Positions 8,379-16,368 of a stretch of DNA of 64,000 nucleotides are shown in pieces. A program made the position numbers and the translations under genes. The notes beneath the pieces were generated by a model, which did not search any database, was not told the DNA's origin, and worked only from the letters and a program-made list of their open reading frames with translations. The DNA lies in NCBI RefSeq assembly GCF_014203855.1, contig NZ_JACHJV010000001.1:1674001-1738000 (forward strand), written 5' to 3'. The stretch's first letter is position 1, and the number at the start of each line of letters is the position of its first letter. The DNA comes from Kitasatospora kifunensis (GTDB lineage Bacteria > Actinomycetota > Actinomycetes > Streptomycetales > Streptomycetaceae).

Positions 8379-9157
8379 GACGCGCCGTCCGCTCCCCCGT
8401 CGGGCCCGCCACCGGGCTCACCGTCGAGCCCGTCGCCCAGCGCGCCATCCAGCCCGTCGTCCAGCTCGCCGTCCGCCGCCAGGGTGAGCCCGGTGCGCAC
8501 CGCCCACAGGGCCGGGAAGAACTTGTGCGCGATCAACCGGGCCAGCACGTCCACCGGGGTGCCCTTGGTGCCGACGATGCCGTGGCCGATGATCCGGGTG
8601 GCGATCTTGTAGTGGCGCACCCGCCACAGCGCGACCCGCTCGTCCCACTCGATCATCGCCTCGGCCAGCCGGTGCACCGGGTCGTCGGGGTCGCCGAGGT
8701 AGAGCTCGTGCAGGTCCACCTGTCGTGCGGCGAGGAGCTTGTCGAAGGCGTCCGCGAGCTCCTTGCCGCAGCTGCGGATCCCCTGCCATCCCGGCGACTC
8801 GAAGCCCGAGCCGTTGCCGAGGTGGGCACGGAACTCGTTGAAGTCGCGCGGTGCGAGATGGTGCATCATCTCCAGCTGCTCGGTGACCAGGTGGAGGCCG
8901 AGGCCGGCGCGCGCCAGCAGCCGCACCGCCGCCGCGGGCTGCTCGGCGCGGATCAGGTCGGCGGCGTCGGCCGACTCGTAGCAGGCGTGCTTGAGCCACA
9001 ACTCGGTCGACTGGTGCACGGTCTGGAAGAGCAACTCGTCCCGGTGGACCATCTCCGCTCTGGAGCGCTGCAGCGAGAGCAGGGCGTCTATGCGCATGTA
9101 GCGCGCGTAGTCGGTGTCGCCGTCCCCGGGCAGGATCGGCTGGTAGTCCTTCGCCAT
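8366..9157 (-). CDS. Tryptophan 2,3-dioxygenase
   Basis: A 263-residue heme dioxygenase that would open L-tryptophan to N-formylkynurenine, the entry step of the kynurenine route. All main TDO residues are visible: His48 in ELLFQTVHQSTELWLK (indole N contact), Arg110 in DFNEFR (carboxylate), GNGSGFES at 115-121, proximal heme His182 in WRVRHYKIATRI, and the GTKGT loop at 196-200. The last 35 residues are an acidic Gly/Asp-rich tail (GELDDGLDGALGDGLDGEPG) built from a short repeat and are probably disordered. It lies 46 bp downstream of the luciferase-like gene and overlaps the kynureninase-like gene by 13 nt. Together with the formamidase and PLP enzyme it makes a complete predicted Trp-to-anthranilate set. 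Confidence 0.87.
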   Translation of the reverse strand: MAKDYQPILPGDGDTDYARYMRIDALLSLQRSRAEMVHRDELLFQTVHQSTELWLKHACYESADAADLIRAEQPAAAVRLLARAGLGLHLVTEQLEMMHHLAPRDFNEFRAHLGNGSGFESPGWQGIRSCGKELADAFDKLLAARQVDLHELYLGDPDDPVHRLAEAMIEWDERVALWRVRHYKIATRIIGHGIVGTKGTPVDVLARLIAHKFFPALWAVRTGLTLAADGELDDGLDGALGDGLDGEPGGGPDGGADGASCPI

Positions 9158-9203
9158 GTGCGGGTCCCTCTCTTCGGCTGGTGGTGAATGGCGCGCCCTG
9201 CTG

Positions 9204-10094
9204 TCAGCCGCCGGAGCACTGGCCCACGGCCCGTTCGAAGGCCGCCCGGTCGCCGGCGAACACCCCGTCCGGGCGGGGCAGGGCGATGACCGCGTCGGTC
9301 ACCCCGAGTTCGGCCAGCCGGCCGAGCAGCTCGGCCAGCCGGCCCGGGGAGCTGTAGGGGTCGGGGACGAACCGGCTCAGCACGGCGAGCCTGCGCAGTG
9401 TGGCCGGATCGCGCCCCTCGGCGGCGCAGGCGGCCGCCAGTCGGCCGCTCTGGGCGCGCAGTGCGGCGAAGGCCGCCCGCTCGTCCTGCTCCTCCAGCGC
9501 TCGGGCGTCGCCGACGGTCACCCAGGTGGCGGCGTACCTCGCGGCCAGCCGCATGCCGCGCGGCCCGGTGGCGGCGACGGCGAACGGCAGCCTGGGCCGC
9601 TGCACGCAGCCGGGCAGGCTGCGCGCGTCCACCGCGTCGTACCACCGGCCGTGGAAGGTGACCTCGGGAGCGCGCAGCAGGAGGTCGCACAGCCGGGTGA
9701 ACTCCTCGAAGCGGTCGGCCAGTTCGCTCTGCGAGAGCTGCCTCGTGCCGAGCACCTCGGCATCCGCGCCGGGCCCGCCGGCGCCCAGCCCGAGGGTGAA
9801 CCGGCCACCGCTGAGCTGGTCGAGGGTCATGGCCTGCTTGGCACACAGGACGGGGTGGCGGAAGTGCGGCGAGGCCACCAGGGTGCCCAGGCCGATGGTG
9901 CGGGTGACGGCGGCGGCCGAGGCCAGGGTGGTCATCGCCTCGAACCAGGGGCTCTCGCGCAGGGTGCGCCAGGACAGGTGGTCGTAGGTCCAGGCGTGGG
10001 CCAGGCCGAGTTGCTCGGCGTACTGCCAGACCTGCGGCGCCCGCGGCCCCGGGTGTTCGGGCAGGATCAGCCCGCCCAGGCGCACCCCGCTCAC
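9204..10094 (-). CDS. LLM-class (luciferase-like) flavin- or F420-dependent oxidoreductase
   Basis: A 296-residue TIM-barrel protein of the bacterial luciferase superfamily. Diagnostic segments are QYAEQLGLAHAWTYDHLSW, IGLGTLVASPHFRHPVLCAKQAMTLDQLSGGRFTLGLGAG (split across strands 3-4), and a C-terminal PDPYSSPGRLAELLGRLAELGVTDAVI. Members are FMN-dependent monooxygenases or F420-dependent reductases/dehydrogenases. GTG at 10092-10094 overlaps the stop of the ATP-grasp-like gene (GTGA), fixing the start. In this operon it may oxidise or hydroxylate an intermediate; no partner flavin reductase is adjacent, which slightly favours F420 use or recruitment of a distant reductase. Substrate unknown. 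Confidence 0.85.
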   Translation of the reverse strand: MSGVRLGGLILPEHPGPRAPQVWQYAEQLGLAHAWTYDHLSWRTLRESPWFEAMTTLASAAAVTRTIGLGTLVASPHFRHPVLCAKQAMTLDQLSGGRFTLGLGAGGPGADAEVLGTRQLSQSELADRFEEFTRLCDLLLRAPEVTFHGRWYDAVDARSLPGCVQRPRLPFAVAATGPRGMRLAARYAATWVTVGDARALEEQDERAAFAALRAQSGRLAAACAAEGRDPATLRRLAVLSRFVPDPYSSPGRLAELLGRLAELGVTDAVIALPRPDGVFAGDRAAFERAVGQCSGG

Positions 10095-11434
10095 GCGGCG
10101 CCGAGCAGGCAGCCCAGGCGGGCCTTGGACATCGCGCTGATCACGCCGGGCCCGTTGGCCTCGACGAATCGGGCGAAGCAACCCGCGCCCACGCCGCCGA
10201 CGCAGAACGGGCTGATCACCGTGTCGGCGGTGTAGCGGACCACCTCGCCGCTCTCCTCCATGACGTCCAGCGGGTAGGGCTGGCTGTGCACCACCTCCTG
10301 GGCGACGAAGTAGCCGGTGCGCACGGCCTGTTGGACCAGGTCGGCCCAGGCGCCGGGCTCGGTGCGGGCGCCGAAGAAGACCTCGTGCCCGGACCAGCCG
10401 CTGGCGCCCTTGAGGACGAACCGCTCGGCCTGCCGGACGAGCAGCTCCGGCAGCTGGTGGCGGCGGCCCTGCCAGCCCACCTCCCGGTCGCCGACGACGC
10501 GGCTCCAGGGCAGGTAGCGGGCGGCCAACCGCCGGTCCTGCTCGCTCATCCACGGCCGGCCCTCCGAGGTGAGCGCCAGCACCTTCTTGGAGTGCACCAA
10601 CCAGTGGCTCTGGGAGGGGATGAGGGTGACCCCGGCCTGCTGGGCGGCCAGCGCCGGGGCCGAACTCACCCCCAGCGCACGGGCGTCCTGCTCGCTGTAC
10701 TGGGCCAGGCCGAGCCGGTGGCGCGGGCCGCCGGGCAGGTGCAGATCGTCGGCCAGCCGGTCCAGGGGAACGGACTCGGCGTGCACGCCGTGGCTGCGCA
10801 GCAGGTCCACCTGGAGCTCGAACAGGCGTGGGGCGGTCTCGGGGTAGCCCTCGCCGACCAGGTCGATCATGGCCAGCGACGGGGGGACGTCGAGCTCGCC
10901 GCAGAGGCGCTCCACCAGGGCGGCGAGCCGGGCGTAGGGGTCCACCCCGATCGGTGCCGGCATCCCGGACAGGGCGGCGATGCGCCGCCAGGCCCGGTGG
11001 TGGGTCTCGAAGTGGACCATGCCGCCGAAGGCCGCGCTGACGTTGAACTCGATGAACTTGGGCCCGTCCGGGCCGATGACCACGTCCGCGCGGGCCAGGT
11101 CGGCGCAGTGCCGCAGTTCGAAGGCGTCGTCATCGGTCAGCCGGGGGCAGTCCGCGGGATCGACGCCGAGCGCGGCCATCCGCCCCTTGCTGTCGGGGGC
11201 GAGTTCGGCGACCGTGCGGCGCAGCAGCGCGAGCACGGCGGTGGCGGCGCTCAGCAGCTCCCGGTAGTTGGCCAGCGGCACCAGCAGGGGCTGCAGGGCC
11301 ACCGAGCCGTCGACGACCGGCAGCCCGTCCTGGGCTTCGCGCAGGATCTCGGCGGTCCGCTCGGGGCTGACTCCGGTCTCGGGCGGAGCGCTGCGGTCAC
11401 CGAACCACGGTCGGGCCGCCTGGGGGACGGACAT
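10091..11434 (-). CDS. ATP-grasp-like amide ligase, putative
   Basis: A 447-residue protein that resembles circularly permuted ATP-grasp/glutathionylspermidine-synthase-type ligases rather than any named enzyme I recognise. The evidence is motif-like only: RADVVIGPDGPKFIEFNVSAAFGG (acidic and Asn metal-ligand region), RFVLKGASGWSGHEVFFG (Lys plus Gly-rich ATP loop), GYFVAQEVVHSQPYPLDVM (hinge and strand after the loop), and ISPFCVGGVGAGCFARF. ATP-grasp ligases form acyl-phosphate intermediates and amide bonds. It begins 38 nt inside the preceding FemAB-like gene and is coupled to the next gene by GTGA, so it is made together with both. With panD first in the operon, beta-alanine is an obvious candidate substrate. 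Function is inference. Confidence 0.6.
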   Translation of the reverse strand: MSVPQAARPWFGDRSAPPETGVSPERTAEILREAQDGLPVVDGSVALQPLLVPLANYRELLSAATAVLALLRRTVAELAPDSKGRMAALGVDPADCPRLTDDDAFELRHCADLARADVVIGPDGPKFIEFNVSAAFGGMVHFETHHRAWRRIAALSGMPAPIGVDPYARLAALVERLCGELDVPPSLAMIDLVGEGYPETAPRLFELQVDLLRSHGVHAESVPLDRLADDLHLPGGPRHRLGLAQYSEQDARALGVSSAPALAAQQAGVTLIPSQSHWLVHSKKVLALTSEGRPWMSEQDRRLAARYLPWSRVVGDREVGWQGRRHQLPELLVRQAERFVLKGASGWSGHEVFFGARTEPGAWADLVQQAVRTGYFVAQEVVHSQPYPLDVMEESGEVVRYTADTVISPFCVGGVGAGCFARFVEANGPGVISAMSKARLGCLLGAA

Positions 11435-12674
11435 CGGTCGGTTCTCCCTTCGCGGGGTCGAGCTTCGCGGGGTCGAGCTTCGCGGGGTCGGGGGTCACTG
11501 TGTTGGACTGCATGGGGTCAGCACTCAGGTCGGCGAGGTAGGCGTCGAGGTGCACGGTGCGCGCCTCGGTGACGTTGGCGCAGCTGTGCGAGAGGTCGTG
11601 GCGGGCCGGGCGGTGGGCGTCCTCGAAGTAGACCGCGCGCAGCTTCCCGCCCGGGAGCCGTTCCAGTGCCGGGTTGGCGACCAGGAAGTCGCGCACCGCG
11701 GGGGTGTCGTTGCGGGCGTGCCACCAGACCGCGAGGTTGGCGAGGTGGTTGGGCGCGGCGGCGGCGCGGGCGCCGAACTTGCGCTTCCAGCGGAAGGTGC
11801 CCTGGCTCAGCCAGGCCTCGGTGCCGCCGAAGTCGACGTGGCTGATGCGGTGTTGGTCGGCCCAGTCCAGCAGCAGGTGGTCGGCCACCCGCAGCGCGCC
11901 CCGGTCGTAGAGCGAGAAGTCCCCTTCCAGGACACCGACCAGACGGAGCGTCAGTGTCGAGGTGGCCTTGTCCCACACGCACAGCGTTCCGGAGACCCGT
12001 TCGCCGCCGAACGTGACGAAGGCCAACATGCCCTGGCGGTAGAGGCATTCGCGGGCGCGGACGCGTTTCTCGCTGCGGGCCCGCTCGCCGTGGCGTTCGC
12101 GCATGGTGGGCAGGTGCATGTGGTCGTAGAACCAGTCGAACGAGGCGTCGTCGGTGGCGATCTCCAACCCCACCTCGGGGTCGTGGCGCCTGGCCTCGCC
12201 CCACTGGCGCTCGCGCCGGGACACGTTGCGCCGCCAGGCACCGGGTTCGGCGGGCAGGTCGACGATCAGGTGCAGCCGGTACGGCAGGACGAGGGCGGCT
12301 CGCCGGGGCAGCCGGGCCGCCTGCTCGGCGGTGCAGCCGACGGCCACCAGGTCGCCGGGGGGCAGTTGTCGCCCGGTCAGCACCGCGTCCCGGTCGATGG
12401 TGCCACGCAGCGGCGGCCGGGTGGGTCGGCCCTGGTCGCGCTGGCGCTCCAGCAGCTGGTGGATCTTGACGAGGCCGTGCGGCACGCCCGCGTAGCCGAT
12501 GCCCGGGGCCGCCGCGCCGGGGGCGGAGGTCACGGTGGTGAACGGCAGCAGCCGCGTCTCCAGGAAGGTGCGCAGTTCGGTCAACCGCGGGTCGTGGCTG
12601 TGGTCCCAGGCGAAACCCGCCCGTAGCAGCTGGCGGTTGCCCCAGGTGCTCAGGGAGTCGGTGAGGCCGTTCAA
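11397..12674 (-). CDS. FemAB/GNAT-fold acyl or aminoacyl transferase, putative
   Basis: A 425-residue protein whose C-terminal half resembles the FemABX/BcsL-type GNAT fold. LAFVTFGGERVSGTLCVW and LLLDWADQHRISHVDFGG are followed by WLSQGTFRWKRKFGA, matching the family pattern of DfGGs...G...FK.kFG. FemAB-type proteins transfer amino acids from aminoacyl-tRNA or acyl groups to amines. A TTG start at 12674 overlaps the MFS stop (TTGA). The C-terminus carries DPAK/LDPAK repeats encoded by a 3x15-bp array, then a Pro-rich tail overlapping the next gene. Neighbouring an ATP-grasp-like ligase and an exporter, it may be part of NRPS-independent amide formation. The family call is moderate; the substrate is unknown. 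Confidence 0.6.
   Translation of the reverse strand: MNGLTDSLSTWGNRQLLRAGFAWDHSHDPRLTELRTFLETRLLPFTTVTSAPGAAAPGIGYAGVPHGLVKIHQLLERQRDQGRPTRPPLRGTIDRDAVLTGRQLPPGDLVAVGCTAEQAARLPRRAALVLPYRLHLIVDLPAEPGAWRRNVSRRERQWGEARRHDPEVGLEIATDDASFDWFYDHMHLPTMRERHGERARSEKRVRARECLYRQGMLAFVTFGGERVSGTLCVWDKATSTLTLRLVGVLEGDFSLYDRGALRVADHLLLDWADQHRISHVDFGGTEAWLSQGTFRWKRKFGARAAAAPNHLANLAVWWHARNDTPAVRDFLVANPALERLPGGKLRAVYFEDAHRPARHDLSHSCANVTEARTVHLDAYLADLSADPMQSNTVTPDPAKLDPAKLDPAKGEPTDVRPPGGPTVVR
11448..11490. repeat. 15-bp x 3 tandem repeat at the 3' end of the FemAB-like gene
   Basis: CTTCGCGGGGTCGAG occurs at 11448 and 11463, with a partial third copy at 11478-11490. In the coding strand it encodes AKLDP repeats near the C-terminus. 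It lies 14-57 nt upstream of the ATP-grasp start codon, so it also spaces that gene's ribosome site. Confidence 0.9.
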
Positions 12675-13939
12675 GAGGTCTGTTCCTCCTTCAGGTCCGG
12701 GATCGGGCCGCCGGACGGCGCGGGGTCGGGGCGGCTGCGCAGGGCCCAGCGACTGACCGGGACGGTGGGCAGCCCGCCGAGCAGGAACAGCCCGGCCAGG
12801 ACGAACCAGCCGGCCACTCCCCCGTCGACCACCAGGCCGGTCATCAGGGCGGGCGCGAACATCAGCGCGGCCGCAGGACCGGTGCCGAACGCGCCCTGGT
12901 ACTCACCGTGCGCGTCGGGCGGGGCCAGCCCGACGGACAGCCCCCAGGCGCTGGCCACGTACAGCAGTTCGCCGACCACCTGGGCGCAGGCCGCGGCCAG
13001 CAGCAGCACGATCACCCAGGCCCCGCTGCCGTGGAAGGTCGCGGCGAACAGCAGGCAGGAGACGGCCAGGGCGGTGGCGCACCACACGGCCAGCCTGGCC
13101 GCCCCCGCCACGCTCGTGCCGCCGCGGCTGGCCCGGTTCTGGAAGGACACGATGGCCACCGCGTTGAGGGTGGTGAGCAGGCCCATGGTCCAGGCGGGCG
13201 CGCTGGTGTGCTGGGTGATCCACAGCGGTACGCCGCTGCCCATCATCCCCCAGTTCAGCGCGAGGACGGCGCTGAGCGCGGTGACGATGAGGAACGGCTT
13301 GTCCCGTAGCACCAGCACCGAGCGCTTGATCTGCTTCTCGCGCAGCGTCTCGACGTGCGGCACGCCCCGCACGATCAGCGCGAAGCCGAAGAAGGAGGCG
13401 CTGGAGAGCAGTACCAGCGCCAGGTATCCGGCCCGGTTGTCGGCCCACAGCACCAGGGCGCCGAGGGCGGATCCCAGGGCGGCGCCGATGTGCGCGACGA
13501 CCACGGTGGTGGAGATCGCGCTCAGTCGCTCCTTGTCCCGGGTCAGGCCGGAGATGACGGCGATCCGGATGCCGGGCGCGGCCCGCTCGCCCGCCACCGC
13601 GCAGCAGGCGACCAGCAGGAAGCTCCAGAAGCCCCCGGCCAGCAGGTAGCCGAGGGCGGCGGCGGACTGCGCCAGGGAGATGCCGATGAGCATCTCCCTG
13701 GCGCCGGTGCGGTCCGCCAGGTAGCCGAGCGGGCTGCCCGCCAGCAGGCCGACGATGCCCGCGACGGTGACGCCGATGCCGAACTGCGAGGGCGAGAGCC
13801 CGACCGAGCGGACGGCGAAGATGGCCAGGCAGGTGTACCAGGCGCCGCTGCCGATGTTGGCCACCAGCGTGGCCAGGTACACCGGCCGGACCGGGCTGGG
13901 CCGCAGCCCCGGCACCCGCTCGGCCCACGCCGGTGTCAC
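12671..13939 (-). CDS. MFS transporter, 12-TM drug-efflux type
   Basis: A 422-residue major facilitator with the conserved loop 2-3 motif GSPLGYLADRTGAREM and many hydrophobic segments (VYLATLVANIGSGAWYTCLAIF, FLLVACCAVAG and others), consistent with 12 helices. It probably exports the cluster product or an intermediate across the cytoplasmic membrane. GTG at 13937-13939 overlaps the upstream stop codon (GTGA), and its own stop overlaps the next TTG start, so it is embedded in the coupled operon. The N-terminus (MTPAWAERVPGLRPSPVRP) is short and cytoplasmic. No substrate information is available in the sequence. Confidence 0.88.
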   Translation of the reverse strand: MTPAWAERVPGLRPSPVRPVYLATLVANIGSGAWYTCLAIFAVRSVGLSPSQFGIGVTVAGIVGLLAGSPLGYLADRTGAREMLIGISLAQSAAALGYLLAGGFWSFLLVACCAVAGERAAPGIRIAVISGLTRDKERLSAISTTVVVAHIGAALGSALGALVLWADNRAGYLALVLLSSASFFGFALIVRGVPHVETLREKQIKRSVLVLRDKPFLIVTALSAVLALNWGMMGSGVPLWITQHTSAPAWTMGLLTTLNAVAIVSFQNRASRGGTSVAGAARLAVWCATALAVSCLLFAATFHGSGAWVIVLLLAAACAQVVGELLYVASAWGLSVGLAPPDAHGEYQGAFGTGPAAALMFAPALMTGLVVDGGVAGWFVLAGLFLLGGLPTVPVSRWALRSRPDPAPSGGPIPDLKEEQTS

Positions 13940-15297
13940 CGGGCCTTGCCCTCCGCGGCGGCGAGGGCCACCTCGGCGAGCTCCGCCACGTCGGCGACGG
14001 GGGTCAGCCGGTCCGCGGCCAGTGGGGTGAAGTCGCCCTGGTGGTAGCTGCCGGAGCCGTGGACGAGGATGTCGTCCTCCGGCACCAGGCCCCGGTCGAT
14101 CCCGTTGAGCAGCCCGGTCATCGCCATCACGATGGACCACTCGCGCAGCTCGCGGGGGTCGGCCGGAAGCACGATCCGGGCGGGCGCCAGCATGGCGCGC
14201 AGCCGGGGGTAGCGCTCCAGGCACTCGGCCAGCGAGACGACGATGCCGCCGCCGCCGCGCGAGTCGATGATCGGGTTGATCTCCGCGGAGGTCGGCGGGG
14301 TGCGGGTGTAGAAGGTCGGGTCCAGGTTCTCGCCCACCTCGTAGGCGGTGGCCGGGAAGTGCGGGTCGCTGTCCTGGTGGTGCAGGCCGGTCTGCTCGTC
14401 GTAGTGGTAGGTGGGCAGGTTCTCCCGGGAGTGCGAGCCGAAGTAGAGGCTGAGCACCATGTCCGGCGTGTCCAGGTGCTGCACCAGGAAGTAGTGCGCA
14501 CTGGGTTTGCCGAGGCCGGCCGCGGCCAGCCGCCGGGCGCCGAGGTCGTGGCCGAGCAGCCCGTAGGCGCTGGAGACCGCGTGCACGTGCAGGCGGCCCT
14601 CGGCGGGCGGCAGGAAGTCCCGTTCGGCGAAGGCCCGCACGATGTCGGCGGCCTTGTAGTTGTTGATGTCGAGCGTGTACCAGAGGTTCACCCCGCACCG
14701 CTCGCGCAGCGTCTCGCCGTACCCGTCGACCAGCGCCCGGGCCAGCGGCTTGACGTCGGCGCGCTCGGCTCCGTCGTACACCGCGACCGGATTGCGCGAG
14801 TGCAGCAGCTCGTCCTCGGCCAGCGGCGAGGACCACAACTTGTCCCGCGAGGCGCCGGGCACCACCACGGTGATGGACAACTGCTCGGCGGTGGCCAGCT
14901 CGCTCTCGTGCGCCCGCAGGACCGCGTCGCGCAGCGCGGTGGCCTTGTTGCCGGAGGAGGGCGACAGCAGCATGACGCGCTCGCCGGTGCGCCGGATGTG
15001 TTCGACCGCCCGCGCCACGATCGGCAGCGAGGCGAAGGTCTTGGTGGTGCGGGTGCGCGGGTTGCGCATCAGGTCCAGCAGCCGGATCCGCTTGCCCCGG
15101 TAGCTGCCGAGGTCGGCGAAGGCGAGGCTGGACGCCGCGAAGTACCGGCTCAACTTCTCGGAATCAGGCGGGAGTTCGTTTCCGGGCCCGAACTCTCCGA
15201 CAGGCGGGGCGAGTTCGGACAGGGCGCGGCGGATCTCAGCGCCGTACCGGGTCAAGGCGCTGTCGACGACGATGGGGGCATCGGTGCTGGGCGGCAT
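13936..15297 (-). CDS. Unrecognised protein with threonine-synthase-like motif (possibly the DUF6002 group)
   Basis: A 453-residue protein I cannot assign to a characterised family; it recalls actinobacterial proteins annotated DUF6002, from memory. TRTTKTFASLPIVARAV followed by MLLSPSSGNKATALRDAV resembles the PLP-lysine and Ser-Gly-Asn phosphate loop of fold-type II enzymes such as threonine synthase. DINNYKAADIVRAFAERDFLP and a basic/aromatic centre (SLYFGSHSRENLPTYHYDE) follow. If PLP-dependent, it could perform beta-replacement or elimination on an amino acid. ATG at 15297 with AAAGG 8 nt upstream is preferred over GTG at 15333. It is 84 bp downstream of panD and coupled to the MFS gene. 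Function unknown; a pathway-specific role is likely from its position. Confidence 0.65.
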   Translation of the reverse strand: MPPSTDAPIVVDSALTRYGAEIRRALSELAPPVGEFGPGNELPPDSEKLSRYFAASSLAFADLGSYRGKRIRLLDLMRNPRTRTTKTFASLPIVARAVEHIRRTGERVMLLSPSSGNKATALRDAVLRAHESELATAEQLSITVVVPGASRDKLWSSPLAEDELLHSRNPVAVYDGAERADVKPLARALVDGYGETLRERCGVNLWYTLDINNYKAADIVRAFAERDFLPPAEGRLHVHAVSSAYGLLGHDLGARRLAAAGLGKPSAHYFLVQHLDTPDMVLSLYFGSHSRENLPTYHYDEQTGLHHQDSDPHFPATAYEVGENLDPTFYTRTPPTSAEINPIIDSRGGGGIVVSLAECLERYPRLRAMLAPARIVLPADPRELREWSIVMAMTGLLNGIDRGLVPEDDILVHGSGSYHQGDFTPLAADRLTPVADVAELAEVALAAAEGKAR

Positions 15298-15381
15298 GGA
15301 CCGGGCCTTTCGGCGTGCGGGGTCGGATGGCACGGAGGTCGGTGCGGGTGACGCGTGGGCGCGCCGTGAGGAGGCGGACCG

Positions 15382-15801
15382 TCAGGCCCGGTGGTCCAGG
15401 TCGCCGCGCAGGGTGCCGTCCGTGGCGAGCGCCTCGGCGGGGTCGCTGCCCCGGCCGATGATGCGGTTGCGCTCGTCCACGAACACCACGCGCGGCTCCA
15501 GCGCCTTCGCCTCGAGGTCGGGCACGCTGGCGTAGCTGATGATGATGACCAGATCGCCCGGGCTGATCAGCCGCGCCGCAGCCCCGTTGATCCCGATGAT
15601 CCCCGCGCCCGCCGGACCGGGGATGGTGTACGTGGTCAGCCGGGCGCCGTTGTTGATGTCGACCACGTCCACCTGCTCGCCGGGCAGCAGGTCCGCGGCT
15701 TGGAGCAGGTCTTCGCTGATCGTGAGGGACCCGACGTAGTGCAGGTCGGCCTGGGTGACCGTGGCGCGGTGGATCTTCGACTTCAACATCGTGCGGAACA
15801 C
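15382..15801 (-). CDS. panD: Aspartate 1-decarboxylase
   Basis: A 139-residue pyruvoyl enzyme that decarboxylates L-aspartate to beta-alanine. With the GTG start at 15799-15801 the self-cleavage site falls exactly at the canonical Gly24-Ser25 ([14 protein letters not shown]), and [14 protein letters not shown] is the family hallmark; [25 protein letters not shown] supplies the remaining barrel. AAGGG lies 7 nt upstream. PanD normally serves CoA synthesis, but here it is the first gene of a secondary-metabolite operon with no panB or panC nearby. It therefore more likely feeds beta-alanine into the product or a carrier-bound intermediate (inference). It stands directly next to the divergent promoter region shared with the NRPS. 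Confidence 0.93.
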   Translation of the reverse strand: MFRTMLKSKIHRATVTQADLHYVGSLTISEDLLQAADLLPGEQVDVVDINNGARLTTYTIPGPAGAGIIGINGAAARLISPGDLVIIISYASVPDLEAKALEPRVVFVDERNRIIGRGSDPAEALATDGTLRGDLDHRA

Positions 15802-16368
15802 GCGATGACCCTTCCGGGGTGGCGGCAGCACGGCTGCCGGGCAGGGCGAACACCGGTCCCCTGGAGAGAAGGCACTGGCCAGAGAGCACTGGCCAGAGAA
15901 CACCGGCCAGAGAGCACTGGACAGAGAACACCGGCCAGAGAGCACTGGACAGAGAGCACTGGCCAGAGAACCTGGACAGGAACCAAGGATGGAGGGGACC
16001 GGAGGTGGACGGGAGAAGCGTGGGCTGGCTGTGCTTGGGGCGCCGACGAAACGGATACTGGGCCACGAATACTGGGCCGCAGGGCGCACTGCACCACGAT
16101 GAAACTCATCATCTTGGCCGCAGGTCAGCGTGTCAAGGCCGGCGACCGAGGAGATTCCCGCCCGACCGGTCGGTCTTGATCGCCATCATGGCGCCGTAGC
16201 AAGGAAGTTGATCAGGCGTCAACTCCTTTACCGGCCCCCTCCGACCAGGCTGTTGGCGTGCTTCTGACATGGCGCGATCCGGCAGATTCGATTCGTTGTA
16301 CCACCATCCGAGCGTTGCTTGACTGGCTCTGTCCAATCACTGATCTGATCTGGGGGCGGGCCACCGAA
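15802..16368. promoter_or_regulatory. Divergent control region between panD operon and NRPS operon
   Basis: A 567-bp non-coding stretch separates the two long divergent operons and must contain both promoters. It holds the 14-bp tandem array at 15871-15977 and a perfect 12-bp palindrome CCGACCGGTCGG at 16162-16173, a possible operator. No convincing -35/-10 pair could be assigned by eye. Local base composition is less GC-extreme near 16,200-16,340 (for example TTGATCAGGCGTCAACTCC), as expected for a promoter. The two LuxR paralogues at the cluster ends are candidate binders. Confidence 0.55.
15871..15977. repeat. 14-bp tandem array, about 7.5 copies, in the divergent promoter region
   Basis: Units conforming to AGAGARCACYGGMC begin at 15881, 15895, 15909, 15923, 15937, 15951 and 15965, with a partial copy from 15871. 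Two variant types (AGAGAGCACTGG and AGAGAACACCGG) partly alternate, suggesting block duplication of 28 bp. The array lies 70-176 bp upstream of the panD start. Copies are directly adjacent without spacers, which rules out CRISPR. Confidence 0.92.

Noticed and set aside
12671..12674. Separate start codon problem for the FemAB-like gene
   Set aside because: The TTG overlapping the MFS stop (TTGA) explains translation by coupling; no better start exists.
15871..15977. CRISPR array
   Set aside because: Repeat units of 14 bp are directly adjacent with no spacers, and no cas genes are present.
16162..16173. Definite operator at the palindrome CCGACCGGTCGG
   Set aside because: Twelve-base GC palindromes are expected by chance in such DNA; mentioned only as a possible site.
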